A DNA stretch of 51,874 nt from Candidatus Atribacteria bacterium (GTDB lineage: Bacteria; Atribacterota; Phoenicimicrobiia; Phoenicimicrobiales; Stramentimicrobiaceae), in NCBI GenBank assembly GCA_029556475.1, contig JAKQEP010000121.1:1-51874 (forward strand), in the 5' to 3' direction. Below the pieces are notes generated by a model, which worked only from the letters and a program-made list of their open reading frames with translations, was not told the DNA's origin and did no database searches. Of the stretch, positions 31,224-40,284 are shown in pieces (within the stretch, counting starts at the first letter, position 1; each line of letters starts with the position of its first letter). The position numbers and the translations under genes are program-made.

Positions 31224-31723
31224 TGGGGAAGAGAGTGGAAGGTAAACGTATTTTATTTGTCTGTGCTGGTAATACCTGTCGTAGTGTAATTGCTCAGGCT
31301 TTATTTCAAAAAATTAAAGAAGATAAGTATCCCGAATTAAATTACTATGCCGATTCAGCAGGAATTGCTGCATATCAGGGTAATTCCCCGAGCAAAGAAG
31401 CCATATTTTGTTTAGCCAAACAGGGAATAGATATTACCACCCATCAGGCTAAAATGGTTGACAGTCAACTCCTCAAAAAATCTTCCCTTATTCTTGCTAT
31501 GACCAATGAACAGATAGACTACCTGAAAGACAAGTTTCCCTGGGCAAAGAATAAGATATTTCTTTTCAGGACTTTTTCTCACCAAAAAAAGTTTATGAAG
31601 AATGATGAAATAGTTGACCCTTTTGGCAGAGGAATATTTTTCTATGAAGACATTTGTAAATATTTGAAGCAGGATATCAAAAAATTAATTTCTCATTTAA
31701 GAGAGGATTTGGAATATGAGTAA
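31223..31723 (+). CDS. Low-molecular-weight phosphatase, predicted protein-arginine-phosphatase (YwlE) type
   Basis: ILFVCAGNTCRSVIAQALF P-loop; EIVDPFG; located between prmC and rpiB. Confidence 0.82.
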   Translation: MGKRVEGKRILFVCAGNTCRSVIAQALFQKIKEDKYPELNYYADSAGIAAYQGNSPSKEAIFCLAKQGIDITTHQAKMVDSQLLKKSSLILAMTNEQIDYLKDKFPWAKNKIFLFRTFSHQKKFMKNDEIVDPFGRGIFFYEDICKYLKQDIKKLISHLREDLEYE

Positions 31724-32183
31724 TATGAGTAAAATTGCCATTGCCAGTGACCATGGCGGATTTGAACTGAAGAACGAAATTATCAATTATCTGAAGGAAA
31801 AGCTGTACATTTATAAAGACTTTGGATGTTTTGATTCTCAGCCGGTAGATTATCCCGATTATGCCTTAAAGGTGGGAAAAGCTATTGTAAGCAATGAGTA
31901 TCAATTGGGCATCCTCATTTGTGGTACCGGTATTGGAATGTCAATTGCTGCAAATAAAATTAAAGGCATCAGGGCTGCTTTATGCCATGATACCTTTTCT
32001 GCCCGTATGGCCAAAGAACACAATAAATCCAACATTTTAACTATGGGGGGAAGAGTAATAGGCAAAGGATTGGCTCAAGAAATAGTCAGTGTATGGCTAA
32101 TGGCTGAATTTAGCAGGGAAAGTCGTCATATTGTTAGATTACAGAAAGTGGAAGATATATATATGAACCCTGTTAGTAACTAA
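31716..32183 (+). CDS. rpiB: Ribose-5-phosphate isomerase B
   Basis: IAIASDHGGFELKNEI, GILICGTGIGMSIAANKIKGIRAALCHDTFSARMAKEHN. Confidence 0.96.
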   Translation: MSNMSKIAIASDHGGFELKNEIINYLKEKLYIYKDFGCFDSQPVDYPDYALKVGKAIVSNEYQLGILICGTGIGMSIAANKIKGIRAALCHDTFSARMAKEHNKSNILTMGGRVIGKGLAQEIVSVWLMAEFSRESRHIVRLQKVEDIYMNPVSN

Positions 32184-32265
32184 AAGTCGATTATTATAAA
32201 GTGGTAATTAAGAAAATATAAATGGGAATGTCCCTGACAGGTGATTGTAATTAGGAGGATGTATA

Positions 32266-32895
32266 ATGAAAGATGTGATGGTACTGAACCACCCTCTTAT
32301 TCAGCACAAGCTGACTTTACTTAGAAATAAAGAGACAGAAGTGAAAGATTTCCGGGAAATTGTAGAGGAATTATCTATTCTGATGGCTTATGAGGCAACC
32401 AGAGATATTCCCCTGAAAGACATCCTGATTGAAACTCCCATTGCCAGAACTACCGGTAAAATAATTGCCGGTCCAAAAATTGCTATTGTGGCAATATTGC
32501 GGGCTGGGCTGGGAATGGTTGATGGAATACTGCGCCTGCTGCCATCTGCAGAGGTTGGGCATATCGGTATATACCGGGATCCGGAAACTTTTAAACCGTT
32601 CAGCTATTATGCCAAACTGCCGCAGGATATTGCTAAAAGGGATGTAATTATTGCTGACCCTATGCTGGCAACAGGGGGGACTGCTGTGGCAACAATTGAT
32701 TATGTGAGAAGGTTTTCCAGAACCAATATCAAATTTATATGTCTGGTAGCTGCACCTGAGGGTATAAAAATGATCAGGAAGCATTGTAAAGATATTACCA
32801 TTTATACTGCAACTATTGATGAAGGATTAAATGAGCATGCTTATATAGTGCCTGGTTTGGGAGATGCCGGAGACCGCCTTTTCGGTACAAAATAA
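32266..32895 (+). CDS. upp: Uracil phosphoribosyltransferase
   Basis: NHPLIQHKLTLLRNKET, ILRAGLGMVDGILRLLPSA, ADPMLATGGTAVATI, PGLGDAGDRLFGT. Confidence 0.97.
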   Translation: MKDVMVLNHPLIQHKLTLLRNKETEVKDFREIVEELSILMAYEATRDIPLKDILIETPIARTTGKIIAGPKIAIVAILRAGLGMVDGILRLLPSAEVGHIGIYRDPETFKPFSYYAKLPQDIAKRDVIIADPMLATGGTAVATIDYVRRFSRTNIKFICLVAAPEGIKMIRKHCKDITIYTATIDEGLNEHAYIVPGLGDAGDRLFGTK

Positions 32896-32939
32896 TGTAG
32901 TACAGTTAACAGTGATAAGCAAACCATTTAACTTACAGT

Positions 32940-33053
32940 CCATAGTTAATAGTTATAAGTTTATAGAAAGAAAATAAATATATCAGAGCATTTGCAGATG
33001 GAAAGAATTTTCTTGTATTTTACTAAAAACCAAAAACTATAAACCAAAAACTT
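32940..33053. repeat. Interspersed AT-rich repeat with inverted arms
   Basis: left CATAGTTAATAGTTATAAGTTTATAG, right TACTAAAAACCAAAAACTATAAACCAAAAACTT. Confidence 0.6.
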
Positions 33054-33066
33054 TTATGGAGGCACT

Positions 33067-33531
33067 ATGTCCAGACCATCATGGGATGAATATTTCCTGC
33101 AGATTGCCACTCTGGTATCCAGCAGGTCCACCTGTTTAAGAAGAAAGGTTGGAGCTGTAATTGTCAAGGATAAACAAATATTAACCACCGGTTATAATGG
33201 TGTCCCGCGTGGCCTGGCACATTGTGGAGAAGTTGGTTGTTTGCGCGAAAAAATGGGAATTCCTTCCGGAAAAAATCAGGAACTGTGCAGAGGATTGCAT
33301 GCCGAGCAAAATGCAATTATTCAAGGTGCATTGCATGGTATCAGCATTCAGAATGGTTTTATGTATTGTACTGAACAACCTTGTGTTACCTGTGCTAAAA
33401 TGATTATTAATGCCGGTATTGTTAAAATTATTTATTTAAATAGTTATCCTGATGAGTTAGCCAGAGAATTATTGAAAGAAGCAAAAATAGAAGAGATTCA
33501 TTATGCCCAAAAAAACAGAAAAGAAAATTAA
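33067..33531 (+). CDS. dCMP deaminase / ComEB-like cytidine deaminase family
   Basis: [50 protein letters not shown]. Confidence 0.92.
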   Translation: MSRPSWDEYFLQIATLVSSRSTCLRRKVGAVIVKDKQILTTGYNGVPRGLAHCGEVGCLREKMGIPSGKNQELCRGLHAEQNAIIQGALHGISIQNGFMYCTEQPCVTCAKMIINAGIVKIIYLNSYPDELARELLKEAKIEEIHYAQKNRKEN

Positions 33532-34687
33532 AGTTGCCTTTGTTTTTGGTACAAGGCCGGAATCAATTAAAATATATCCGGTGATTAAAGAGGCAAAAGA
33601 ATATCCTCATTGGATAGAGCCTGTTATTATTTTGACTGCCCAGCATAGAGAAATGCTGGACCAGATGATACGTCTTTTTCAAATTCAGCCGGATATAGAT
33701 CTGGGTATAATGGAACACGGGCAATCATTATCTCAGATAAATTCTTCAACCTTGTTGAAATTAGAGAAAGTCTTTAAAGATATTCAGCCTGATATGGTAT
33801 TGGTTCAGGGTGATACCACCACTGCCTTTTCCGGAGCCTTAGCAGCTTTTTATCAGAAGATTAAGATTGGCCACATTGAAGCAGGTTTGAGGACTTTTAA
33901 AAAATATTATCCCTTTCCGGAAGAAATTAACCGGCGTTTAATTACAGTTCTGGCGGATTATCATTTTACCCCAACTCCTTTAGCTGTAAAATGGTTAGTG
34001 GAGGAGGGTGTTGACCGGGAAAATATATTTATTACCGGAAATACTGTTATAGATGCCTTAATTCTTATGCAGGAAGATAATTTCCAATTTAAAGATTCCA
34101 GAATTAATAGATTCACCGGCCCTGAGAAAAAGATATTGTTAGTCACCATACATAGACGGGAGAATTGGGGAGAACCACTGGAAAAGGTATGTCAGACATT
34201 AATCGAAATAGAACAAAAACATAAAAATGTTGTTGTTTTTTTCCCCGTTCATAAAAATCCTATTATCAGAGAGGTTGTCTATAAATACCTCAAAGATAAA
34301 GAAAATATAATCTTACTGGAGCCTTTAGATTATAGGGAAATGGCTAATTTAATGGCTTTATCGACTATTATTTTAACCGATTCAGGTGGAATTCAGGAAG
34401 AAGCTCCCGCCTTGGGTAAACCGGTATTGATATTAAGAACCGAAACAGAGAGGCCGGAGGTAGTGAATATCGGCGCTGCCAGATTGGTGGGGACTGACCC
34501 ATCAACCATCTGTAGGGAAGTAGAGCTGTTATTGAAGAGCCCCGATTATTACAATAAAATGGCTTTACAAAAATCACCTTATGGAGATGGTTTAGCAGCG
34601 AAAAGAATTATTCACTATATTCTTTACCAATATAATTACCTTGCAGAACTCCCTGCTGAATTTGTTTCCCCCCTGGATATCTGTTGA
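33503..34687 (+). CDS. wecB: UDP-N-acetylglucosamine 2-epimerase (non-hydrolysing)
   Basis: [82 protein letters not shown]. Confidence 0.94.
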   Translation: MPKKTEKKIKVAFVFGTRPESIKIYPVIKEAKEYPHWIEPVIILTAQHREMLDQMIRLFQIQPDIDLGIMEHGQSLSQINSSTLLKLEKVFKDIQPDMVLVQGDTTTAFSGALAAFYQKIKIGHIEAGLRTFKKYYPFPEEINRRLITVLADYHFTPTPLAVKWLVEEGVDRENIFITGNTVIDALILMQEDNFQFKDSRINRFTGPEKKILLVTIHRRENWGEPLEKVCQTLIEIEQKHKNVVVFFPVHKNPIIREVVYKYLKDKENIILLEPLDYREMANLMALSTIILTDSGGIQEEAPALGKPVLILRTETERPEVVNIGAARLVGTDPSTICREVELLLKSPDYYNKMALQKSPYGDGLAAKRIIHYILYQYNYLAELPAEFVSPLDIC

Positions 34688-34760
34688 AGACCAGAGGGAG
34701 GCTGTTTGAATTTTTTAATAGTTTCGATGCCTAACATTTTATGATGAAAGAGATAAATAG

Positions 34761-35444
34761 ATGATACCACTATGGGATGAAATACCGACAAAAAGATTGC
34801 CATTAATTACCATAATTATTATATTTATAAATTGTCTGGTATACTTTTATCAGTTTTTTATGGTTGCTGATCCAAATACTTTCATTAACACCTATGGACT
34901 TATTCCCTTAGAACTCACTAAAGGTATAGCCTTAAGCCCATCTGCACCTTCTCCAATTTATCTGACCATACTTTTTTCAATGTTTATGCATGGTGGTTTA
35001 GTTCACCTCCTGGGAAATATGCTCTATCTTTGGATTTTTGGAAATAATGTAGAAGATTATCTGGGAAAAATTCGTTTTATTATCTTTTATATTCTATCTG
35101 GCATTTTTGCTGCCCTTGGGCAAATCTTGATGGCTCCCGGCTCCAGGGTTCCTATGATTGGTGCCAGTGGTGCTATAGCAGGTGTTTTAGGGGCTTATTT
35201 AATACTTTTCCCCAGGGCAAGAATTACTACTCTGGTCTTTTTTGGATTTTTTATTCGTCTGATAAAACTGCCAGCCATATTTGTATTAGGTCTCTGGATA
35301 ATCTTTCAGCTGTTTTATGGTTTATCTGAATTATCAATATCAGGAGGAGGAGCGGGCGTTGCCTGGTTTGCTCATATCGGAGGATTTCTGGGTGGGATAA
35401 TTTTAATAAAACTATTCAGCCCCAGAAGACACAATTATTACTAA
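34761..35444 (+). CDS. Rhomboid family intramembrane serine protease
   Basis: MHGGLVHLLGNMLYLWIFG, GASGAIAGVLGAY, WFAHIGGFLGG. Confidence 0.93.
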   Translation: MIPLWDEIPTKRLPLITIIIIFINCLVYFYQFFMVADPNTFINTYGLIPLELTKGIALSPSAPSPIYLTILFSMFMHGGLVHLLGNMLYLWIFGNNVEDYLGKIRFIIFYILSGIFAALGQILMAPGSRVPMIGASGAIAGVLGAYLILFPRARITTLVFFGFFIRLIKLPAIFVLGLWIIFQLFYGLSELSISGGGAGVAWFAHIGGFLGGIILIKLFSPRRHNYY

Positions 35445-35721
35445 AAAGATGGAATAATATAGAATTAAAAAAGAAATTAGAGAGATATTTCCTGTAACCT
35501 GCTTCCTTTTGCTTATTTTAGGCAATTAAGATATAATTTTTATGTGTTGTTTACTCAGGATTGTTTTTAAAAATCAGGCCTGAAATATTTTTGGATAAAT
35601 TAGAAATAATTTCTAAGGCAAATCTTAATCTCTTGAATATTCTACCAGCAGTGGTGACCGGCGAGATTTCTCTATGCAGTGTTTGCGAAAAAAGAGGGAT
35701 AAATCAGTCAGGAGCAAAAAT

Positions 35722-36414
35722 ATGGAAGAAAGTTTTTTTATTACCTTAGAAGGTTTTGAGGGTTCCGGTAAAACTACTCTGGCAGAAATATTGTATAAAA
35801 TATTGTTGAAAAACGGATTAAAGACAGTATTAGCCAAGGAGCCCGGAGGTACCATAATTGGTGATAAAATTCGTAAAATAGTACTGGAGCGGGGAAACGA
35901 AGAATTGGGTTATAAGGCAGAATTATTGTTGTTTGCTGCCTCGAGGGCTGAAAATGTCAGAATCAACATCAAACCCTCCCTGGAGAAAGGATTTATTGTC
36001 ATTTGTGACCGCTATTTTGATTCTACCACTGCCTATCAGGGTTTTGGCAGAGGTATTGATATGAGCATAATTGAATGTATAAATAGTTTTGTGGTTGAGG
36101 ATATTATCCCGGATTTGACCCTCTTTTTAGATGTTGACAGCCAGGTCGGATTACAGCGGGCTACTATATATAATAAGAATTTAGAACTGCGTTTTGAAGA
36201 TGAATTTCTTCAAAAAAAAGAGGTAGATGGAAAATTATTCCTGGAAAGAGTGAGGGATGGATACTACCAGATTGCCAGGCAGAATCCTGACCGAATTAAG
36301 ATAATTGATGCCAACCGTGATATCTCTCTGTTAATAAAAGACATTATAGAAGTGTTGAATTTCAGGCTCTCGCAGAAATATAAAAAAGAAATTATCTTAA
36401 AGCTTCCTAATTGA
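35722..36414 (+). CDS. tmk: Thymidylate kinase
   Basis: FITLEGFEGSGKTTLAEIL, AKEPGGTIIGDKIRKI, DRYFDSTTAYQG. ORF track starts at 35674; ATG 35722 follows CAGGAGC. Confidence 0.94.
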   Translation: MEESFFITLEGFEGSGKTTLAEILYKILLKNGLKTVLAKEPGGTIIGDKIRKIVLERGNEELGYKAELLLFAASRAENVRINIKPSLEKGFIVICDRYFDSTTAYQGFGRGIDMSIIECINSFVVEDIIPDLTLFLDVDSQVGLQRATIYNKNLELRFEDEFLQKKEVDGKLFLERVRDGYYQIARQNPDRIKIIDANRDISLLIKDIIEVLNFRLSQKYKKEIILKLPN

Positions 36415-36424
36415 AATAAGGTAT

Positions 36425-37438
36425 TTGGTTATTATTTTGAATATAATTGATTTCGAAAAGATTGTTGGACAGGAAAGGGCTCTTCAGCTCTTAAAAAATA
36501 TAATAAAGTCTGATCAGATAGGTCATGCCTATCTTTTTAGCGGTAAAGAAGGGATTGGAAAAAGAATTACCGCTATAGCCTTTGCCAGGGCTATAAACTG
36601 TACTAATCTATCTGATGATTGTAACCCCTGCAACAGCTGTTCCTCCTGCCTGAAAATTGAAAAGGGCATACATCCCGATTTTCAAATTATTTCTCCCATT
36701 AATTCTGTTATTACCATAGGTCAAATTAAAAATATAAAGGAAATAATCTATTGGAAACCCTTGACAGGCAGAAAAAAAATATTTTTAGTCGATGATGCAC
36801 ATAAAATGACCATAGAAGCTTCAAATTCCTTATTGAAGATATTGGAAGAACCGCCTGAATTCGTAGTTTTTATCTTAATTACTCATTCACCCGGGTTTAT
36901 TCTACCCACTATTGTCTCCAGGTGTCACCAGATATCTTTTCAACCGATAAGCGCGACAAAACAAAAAGAAGTATTAGATGGTATGAATATGAGTCTTGAT
37001 GATAGCCAATGGCAGGAAATTGTTTTACTCTCCTCCGGCAGTCTGAGAAAAGCAATAGAATTAGCCACTGACCCGCGCAAGATGCAAGAAAAAAACCGAT
37101 ATATAGAATGGTTATTAAAAACAAAACCCGAGCAAAGAATAGTTCAATTCTTTTCTTCTTCTGAAAATGAAGTGAAGGAAATTTTAAATTCTTTTTTGGA
37201 TTTTGTGGAGATTATGATTTTATGGTTTCGTGATATACTGCTTTTTCAATTGGGATTGAGGAAGGAAATGTTCTCTTTTCCCGGACATACAGATAACATA
37301 AAAAAATATGCTCAATACTATACTCAGGAAAAGACAATTCTTATTTTAAATTACTTGACTGAAATACCTCAGAGAACTGAAAAACATATTAAACCAGAAA
37401 TTTTATTAGAGAACTTTATTATGCAATTAGGGGATTAA
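36425..37438 (+). CDS. holB: DNA polymerase III delta prime subunit
   Basis: IVGQERALQLLKNIIKSDQIGHAYLFSGKEGIGKRITA, Cys-rich zinc module CNPCNSCSSC, VDDAHKMTIEASNSLLKILEEPP. Confidence 0.92.
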   Translation: MVIILNIIDFEKIVGQERALQLLKNIIKSDQIGHAYLFSGKEGIGKRITAIAFARAINCTNLSDDCNPCNSCSSCLKIEKGIHPDFQIISPINSVITIGQIKNIKEIIYWKPLTGRKKIFLVDDAHKMTIEASNSLLKILEEPPEFVVFILITHSPGFILPTIVSRCHQISFQPISATKQKEVLDGMNMSLDDSQWQEIVLLSSGSLRKAIELATDPRKMQEKNRYIEWLLKTKPEQRIVQFFSSSENEVKEILNSFLDFVEIMILWFRDILLFQLGLRKEMFSFPGHTDNIKKYAQYYTQEKTILILNYLTEIPQRTEKHIKPEILLENFIMQLGD

Positions 37439-37440
37439 TT

Positions 37441-38370
37441 ATGCTTAAAGTTATTGGAATACAATTTCGTAATTCAAACTTTATCTATTATTTTAAATAT
37501 GGAAATTATTTACCGCAGTTAGATGATCTTTGTGTGGTAAAAACTTCACTGGGATTGGATATCGGTAAGGTTGTGACTCCCATTTTAAGTGTTGAACCGG
37601 AAGATTTAGAAGAGCCGCTGAAAAAGATTGTTCGCATAGCAACCAAAAATGATTTTGAAAAATGGGAAAAAATCCAGTTAGAAGAACAAGATGCCTTTCG
37701 TATAGGTCAGGAAAAGATAAATAAATTCCAGTTAGACATTCATCTTATTAACTGTAAATACCTCTTTGACAAAAGCCGTTTGATTTTTTATTTTTATGCC
37801 GACAATAGGGTGGATTTCCGTGAGCTGGTCAAGGAGCTGGCTTCACAATTTAAAACCAAGATAGAACTTAAACAGGTAGGAGTAAGGGATAAGGCAAAAA
37901 TGGTTGGTGGTCTTGGTATCTGTGGTAGACCATTATGCTGTTCAATTTTTTTAACAGAATTTAAACCGGTGCCCATAAATGTGGCAAAGATGCAGAGTGT
38001 AGCTCTCAATCTTTCCAAAATTTCCGGTACCTGTGGCAGATTGAAATGCTGTCTTAACTTTGAAGCCGAATTTTATCAGGAGGAATTAAAAAATTATCCC
38101 AAATTGGGCAGTCAGGTTAAGACCAGAGAAGGTAAAGAAGGAAAGGTTACCGAGGTTAATATATTAAGCAGGTATGTGGTCATTGAAACCGTAGAAAAAG
38201 ATGATAATGAAAGTATTAAAAATAGAATTAAGTTACCTATAGAGGAATGGCAAAGAAATTATAATAAGATGAATAGAGATGTGCCTAATGCCGAAAATAA
38301 ATCTGCTTCCGGGAGAGATAATCGAACCACTGGGAAAATATCAATTGAAAGTTCTCCAGAACAGGAATAG
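37441..38370 (+). CDS. ricT: PSP1 domain protein (RicT/YaaT-like)
   Basis: IGIQFRNSNFIYYF, GLGICGRPLCCSIFLTEFKPV, KISGTCGRLKCCLNFE. Confidence 0.9.
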   Translation: MLKVIGIQFRNSNFIYYFKYGNYLPQLDDLCVVKTSLGLDIGKVVTPILSVEPEDLEEPLKKIVRIATKNDFEKWEKIQLEEQDAFRIGQEKINKFQLDIHLINCKYLFDKSRLIFYFYADNRVDFRELVKELASQFKTKIELKQVGVRDKAKMVGGLGICGRPLCCSIFLTEFKPVPINVAKMQSVALNLSKISGTCGRLKCCLNFEAEFYQEELKNYPKLGSQVKTREGKEGKVTEVNILSRYVVIETVEKDDNESIKNRIKLPIEEWQRNYNKMNRDVPNAENKSASGRDNRTTGKISIESSPEQE

Positions 38371-38980
38371 CTACTGCTTTTCAGTGGATTCTATCCTGCT
38401 GGCAGAATTTACAAAAATTAAAAACAGGGAAAAGATTGTTGATCTGGGTACCGGTTGTGGAATTATCCCTCTCCTGCTCTACCACCCTGAAAAAAATAAT
38501 CTTATTTATGGGGTAGAGATACAGGAGAAACTGGTCTCTCTTGCCAGAAGAAGTGTAACTATAAATAATCTGGATGAACATATCTTTATTTTGCAGGAAG
38601 ATATAAATAATTTAAAAGAAAATTTTCCGGGTGAATATTTTGATGTCATTACTGTCAATCCGCCCTATATTCCCGGTGGCAGAGGGAAAAGCAGTTCTGA
38701 CCATGAACAATTAATAGCCCGCCATGAAATAAATATAAACCTGGATAATATGTTGAAAATGAGTAATTACCTTCTGAAAAAAAGGGGCAGACTATACCTT
38801 ATACACAGGGCGGATATTTTTGTACCTGTTATAATGGCGTTAAAGAAATATTCTTTAGAACCAAAGATATTGCAATTTGTTTATACCAAAAAAGATAAAG
38901 AAGCTAAAAGATTTCTCTGCGAAGCAAGGAAAGAGGGAGGGACCGAGCTGAAGGTCTTAACCCCCATTTTCTTAGAATAA
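38279..38980 (+). CDS. TrmN6-like tRNA (adenine-N6)-methyltransferase family (YabB-like)
   Basis: NSYCFSVDSILLAEFTKI, IVDLGTGCGIIPLLL, ITVNPPYIPGG (NPPY motif). Confidence 0.85.
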   Translation: MCLMPKINLLPGEIIEPLGKYQLKVLQNRNSYCFSVDSILLAEFTKIKNREKIVDLGTGCGIIPLLLYHPEKNNLIYGVEIQEKLVSLARRSVTINNLDEHIFILQEDINNLKENFPGEYFDVITVNPPYIPGGRGKSSSDHEQLIARHEININLDNMLKMSNYLLKKRGRLYLIHRADIFVPVIMALKKYSLEPKILQFVYTKKDKEAKRFLCEARKEGGTELKVLTPIFLE

Positions 38981-39075
38981 ATATTAAAATAGATGTTATA
39001 TATTATTATAGAGAATAGATGTAGACAGGTCCGGAGATAATCGGTAAACAATCATAATGAAAGTTGTTATTAATG

Positions 39076-39253
39076 GTTTTTAGTTCATAGTTTTTTGTTT
39101 TTGGTAAAAATAATATTGGAATAAGATTTTTTTAAATAAAAATAACATTTTAAAAAATAATCAATAATGATTCAAGAAAATTCAAGAAAATAATTTAAAT
39201 AAACCTTCTCAAACAGGGTTATACTAAAAACTATAAACAATAAACTATAAACT
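39076..39253. repeat. ~178-bp AT-rich intergenic element with inverted arms (MITE-like)
   Basis: left GGTTTTTAGTTCATAGTTTTTTGTTTTTGGTAAAA; right ACTAAAAACTATAAACAATAAACTATAAACTTTTT; a tandem TTCAAGAAAA x2 lies inside. Confidence 0.65.
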
Positions 39254-39258
39254 TTTTA

Positions 39259-40179
39259 ATGGTTTTTATGAAAAAACAAAAATCCGGTAAATTGTATATC
39301 TGCGGTACCCCGATTGGCAATCTGGAGGATATCACCCTGCGCTGTCTGGCAATTTTAAAAAAAGTGGATTTGATTGCAGCTGAAGATACCAGACATAGCA
39401 AAATTTTGTTAAATAAATATCAGATTAAAAAACCGGTTATAAGTTATCATAAATATAGCAATGAAAAGAAAGTGGAATATATTTTACAACTTTTACAAGA
39501 GGGGAAAAGTATTGCTTTATTATCAGATGCCGGAATGCCCGGTATTTGTGACCCGGGGTTTGAAATAATCAATAAAGCGATTGAAAATGACATATCTATT
39601 GTCCCCATACCCGGTGTTTCAGCTGTAACCACGGCATTGGTAGTATCGGGATTTACTATGCAGAAGTTTGTTTTTGAGGGGTTTGTTCCCAGGAAAAAAG
39701 GAGAAAAAAAGAGGTTCTTTTTTAATTTAAAAGATGAGGAGAGGACTATTGTATTTTATGAAGTCCCTCACAGAATTAAAGATACCTTAATAATTATGGA
39801 AGGGATAATGGGGGAGAGAAGGGTGGTCATAACTCGGGAGTTGACTAAGAAGTTTGAGGAGATAATCAGAGGAAACCTTTCCCAGGTAGTGCAGGTTTTG
39901 GATGAACAGGAAATTAAAGGAGAGATTACTCTGGTTCTGGAAGGAAATAGAGTTATTAAGAAAGAGGAAGTTCCCTTTTGTGAACAAGATTCTGTCAGAA
40001 AAGATGAATTGGAAAAAGATATAAAAAATTATTTGCTTCAAGGATATCATAGTAAAGATATTGTATCTTTAATTACTAAAGGGTATCATATATCTAAAAA
40101 ATGGGTTTATGAAAAGGTTTTAGAATTCAAAAAGGATAATCCCGGTTCTTCTCCGGGAGATGAGGACATCTCTGTTTAG
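39259..40179 (+). CDS. rsmI: 16S rRNA (cytidine1402-2'-O)-methyltransferase
   Basis: LYICGTPIGNLEDITLRCLAILKKVDLIAAEDTRHS, LLSDAGMPGICDPG, VVITRELTKKFEEI. Confidence 0.95.
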   Translation: MVFMKKQKSGKLYICGTPIGNLEDITLRCLAILKKVDLIAAEDTRHSKILLNKYQIKKPVISYHKYSNEKKVEYILQLLQEGKSIALLSDAGMPGICDPGFEIINKAIENDISIVPIPGVSAVTTALVVSGFTMQKFVFEGFVPRKKGEKKRFFFNLKDEERTIVFYEVPHRIKDTLIIMEGIMGERRVVITRELTKKFEEIIRGNLSQVVQVLDEQEIKGEITLVLEGNRVIKKEEVPFCEQDSVRKDELEKDIKNYLLQGYHSKDIVSLITKGYHISKKWVYEKVLEFKKDNPGSSPGDEDISV

Positions 40180-40284
40180 CTAAAAAACTTTAAGAGATTA
40201 TTTGTCGATATAAAACCCAACTGTTCAATAGATACTGTTGACGGGAAATACAGATTAACAAGGGAAAGGATTTAAAGTAGAAAA

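Noticed and set aside
32371-32784. 137-aa antisense ORF within upp
   Set aside because: Shadow of a conserved gene, no recognisable motif.
35561-35749. 62-aa ORF before tmk
   Set aside because: Overlaps the true tmk start region, no SD or family match.
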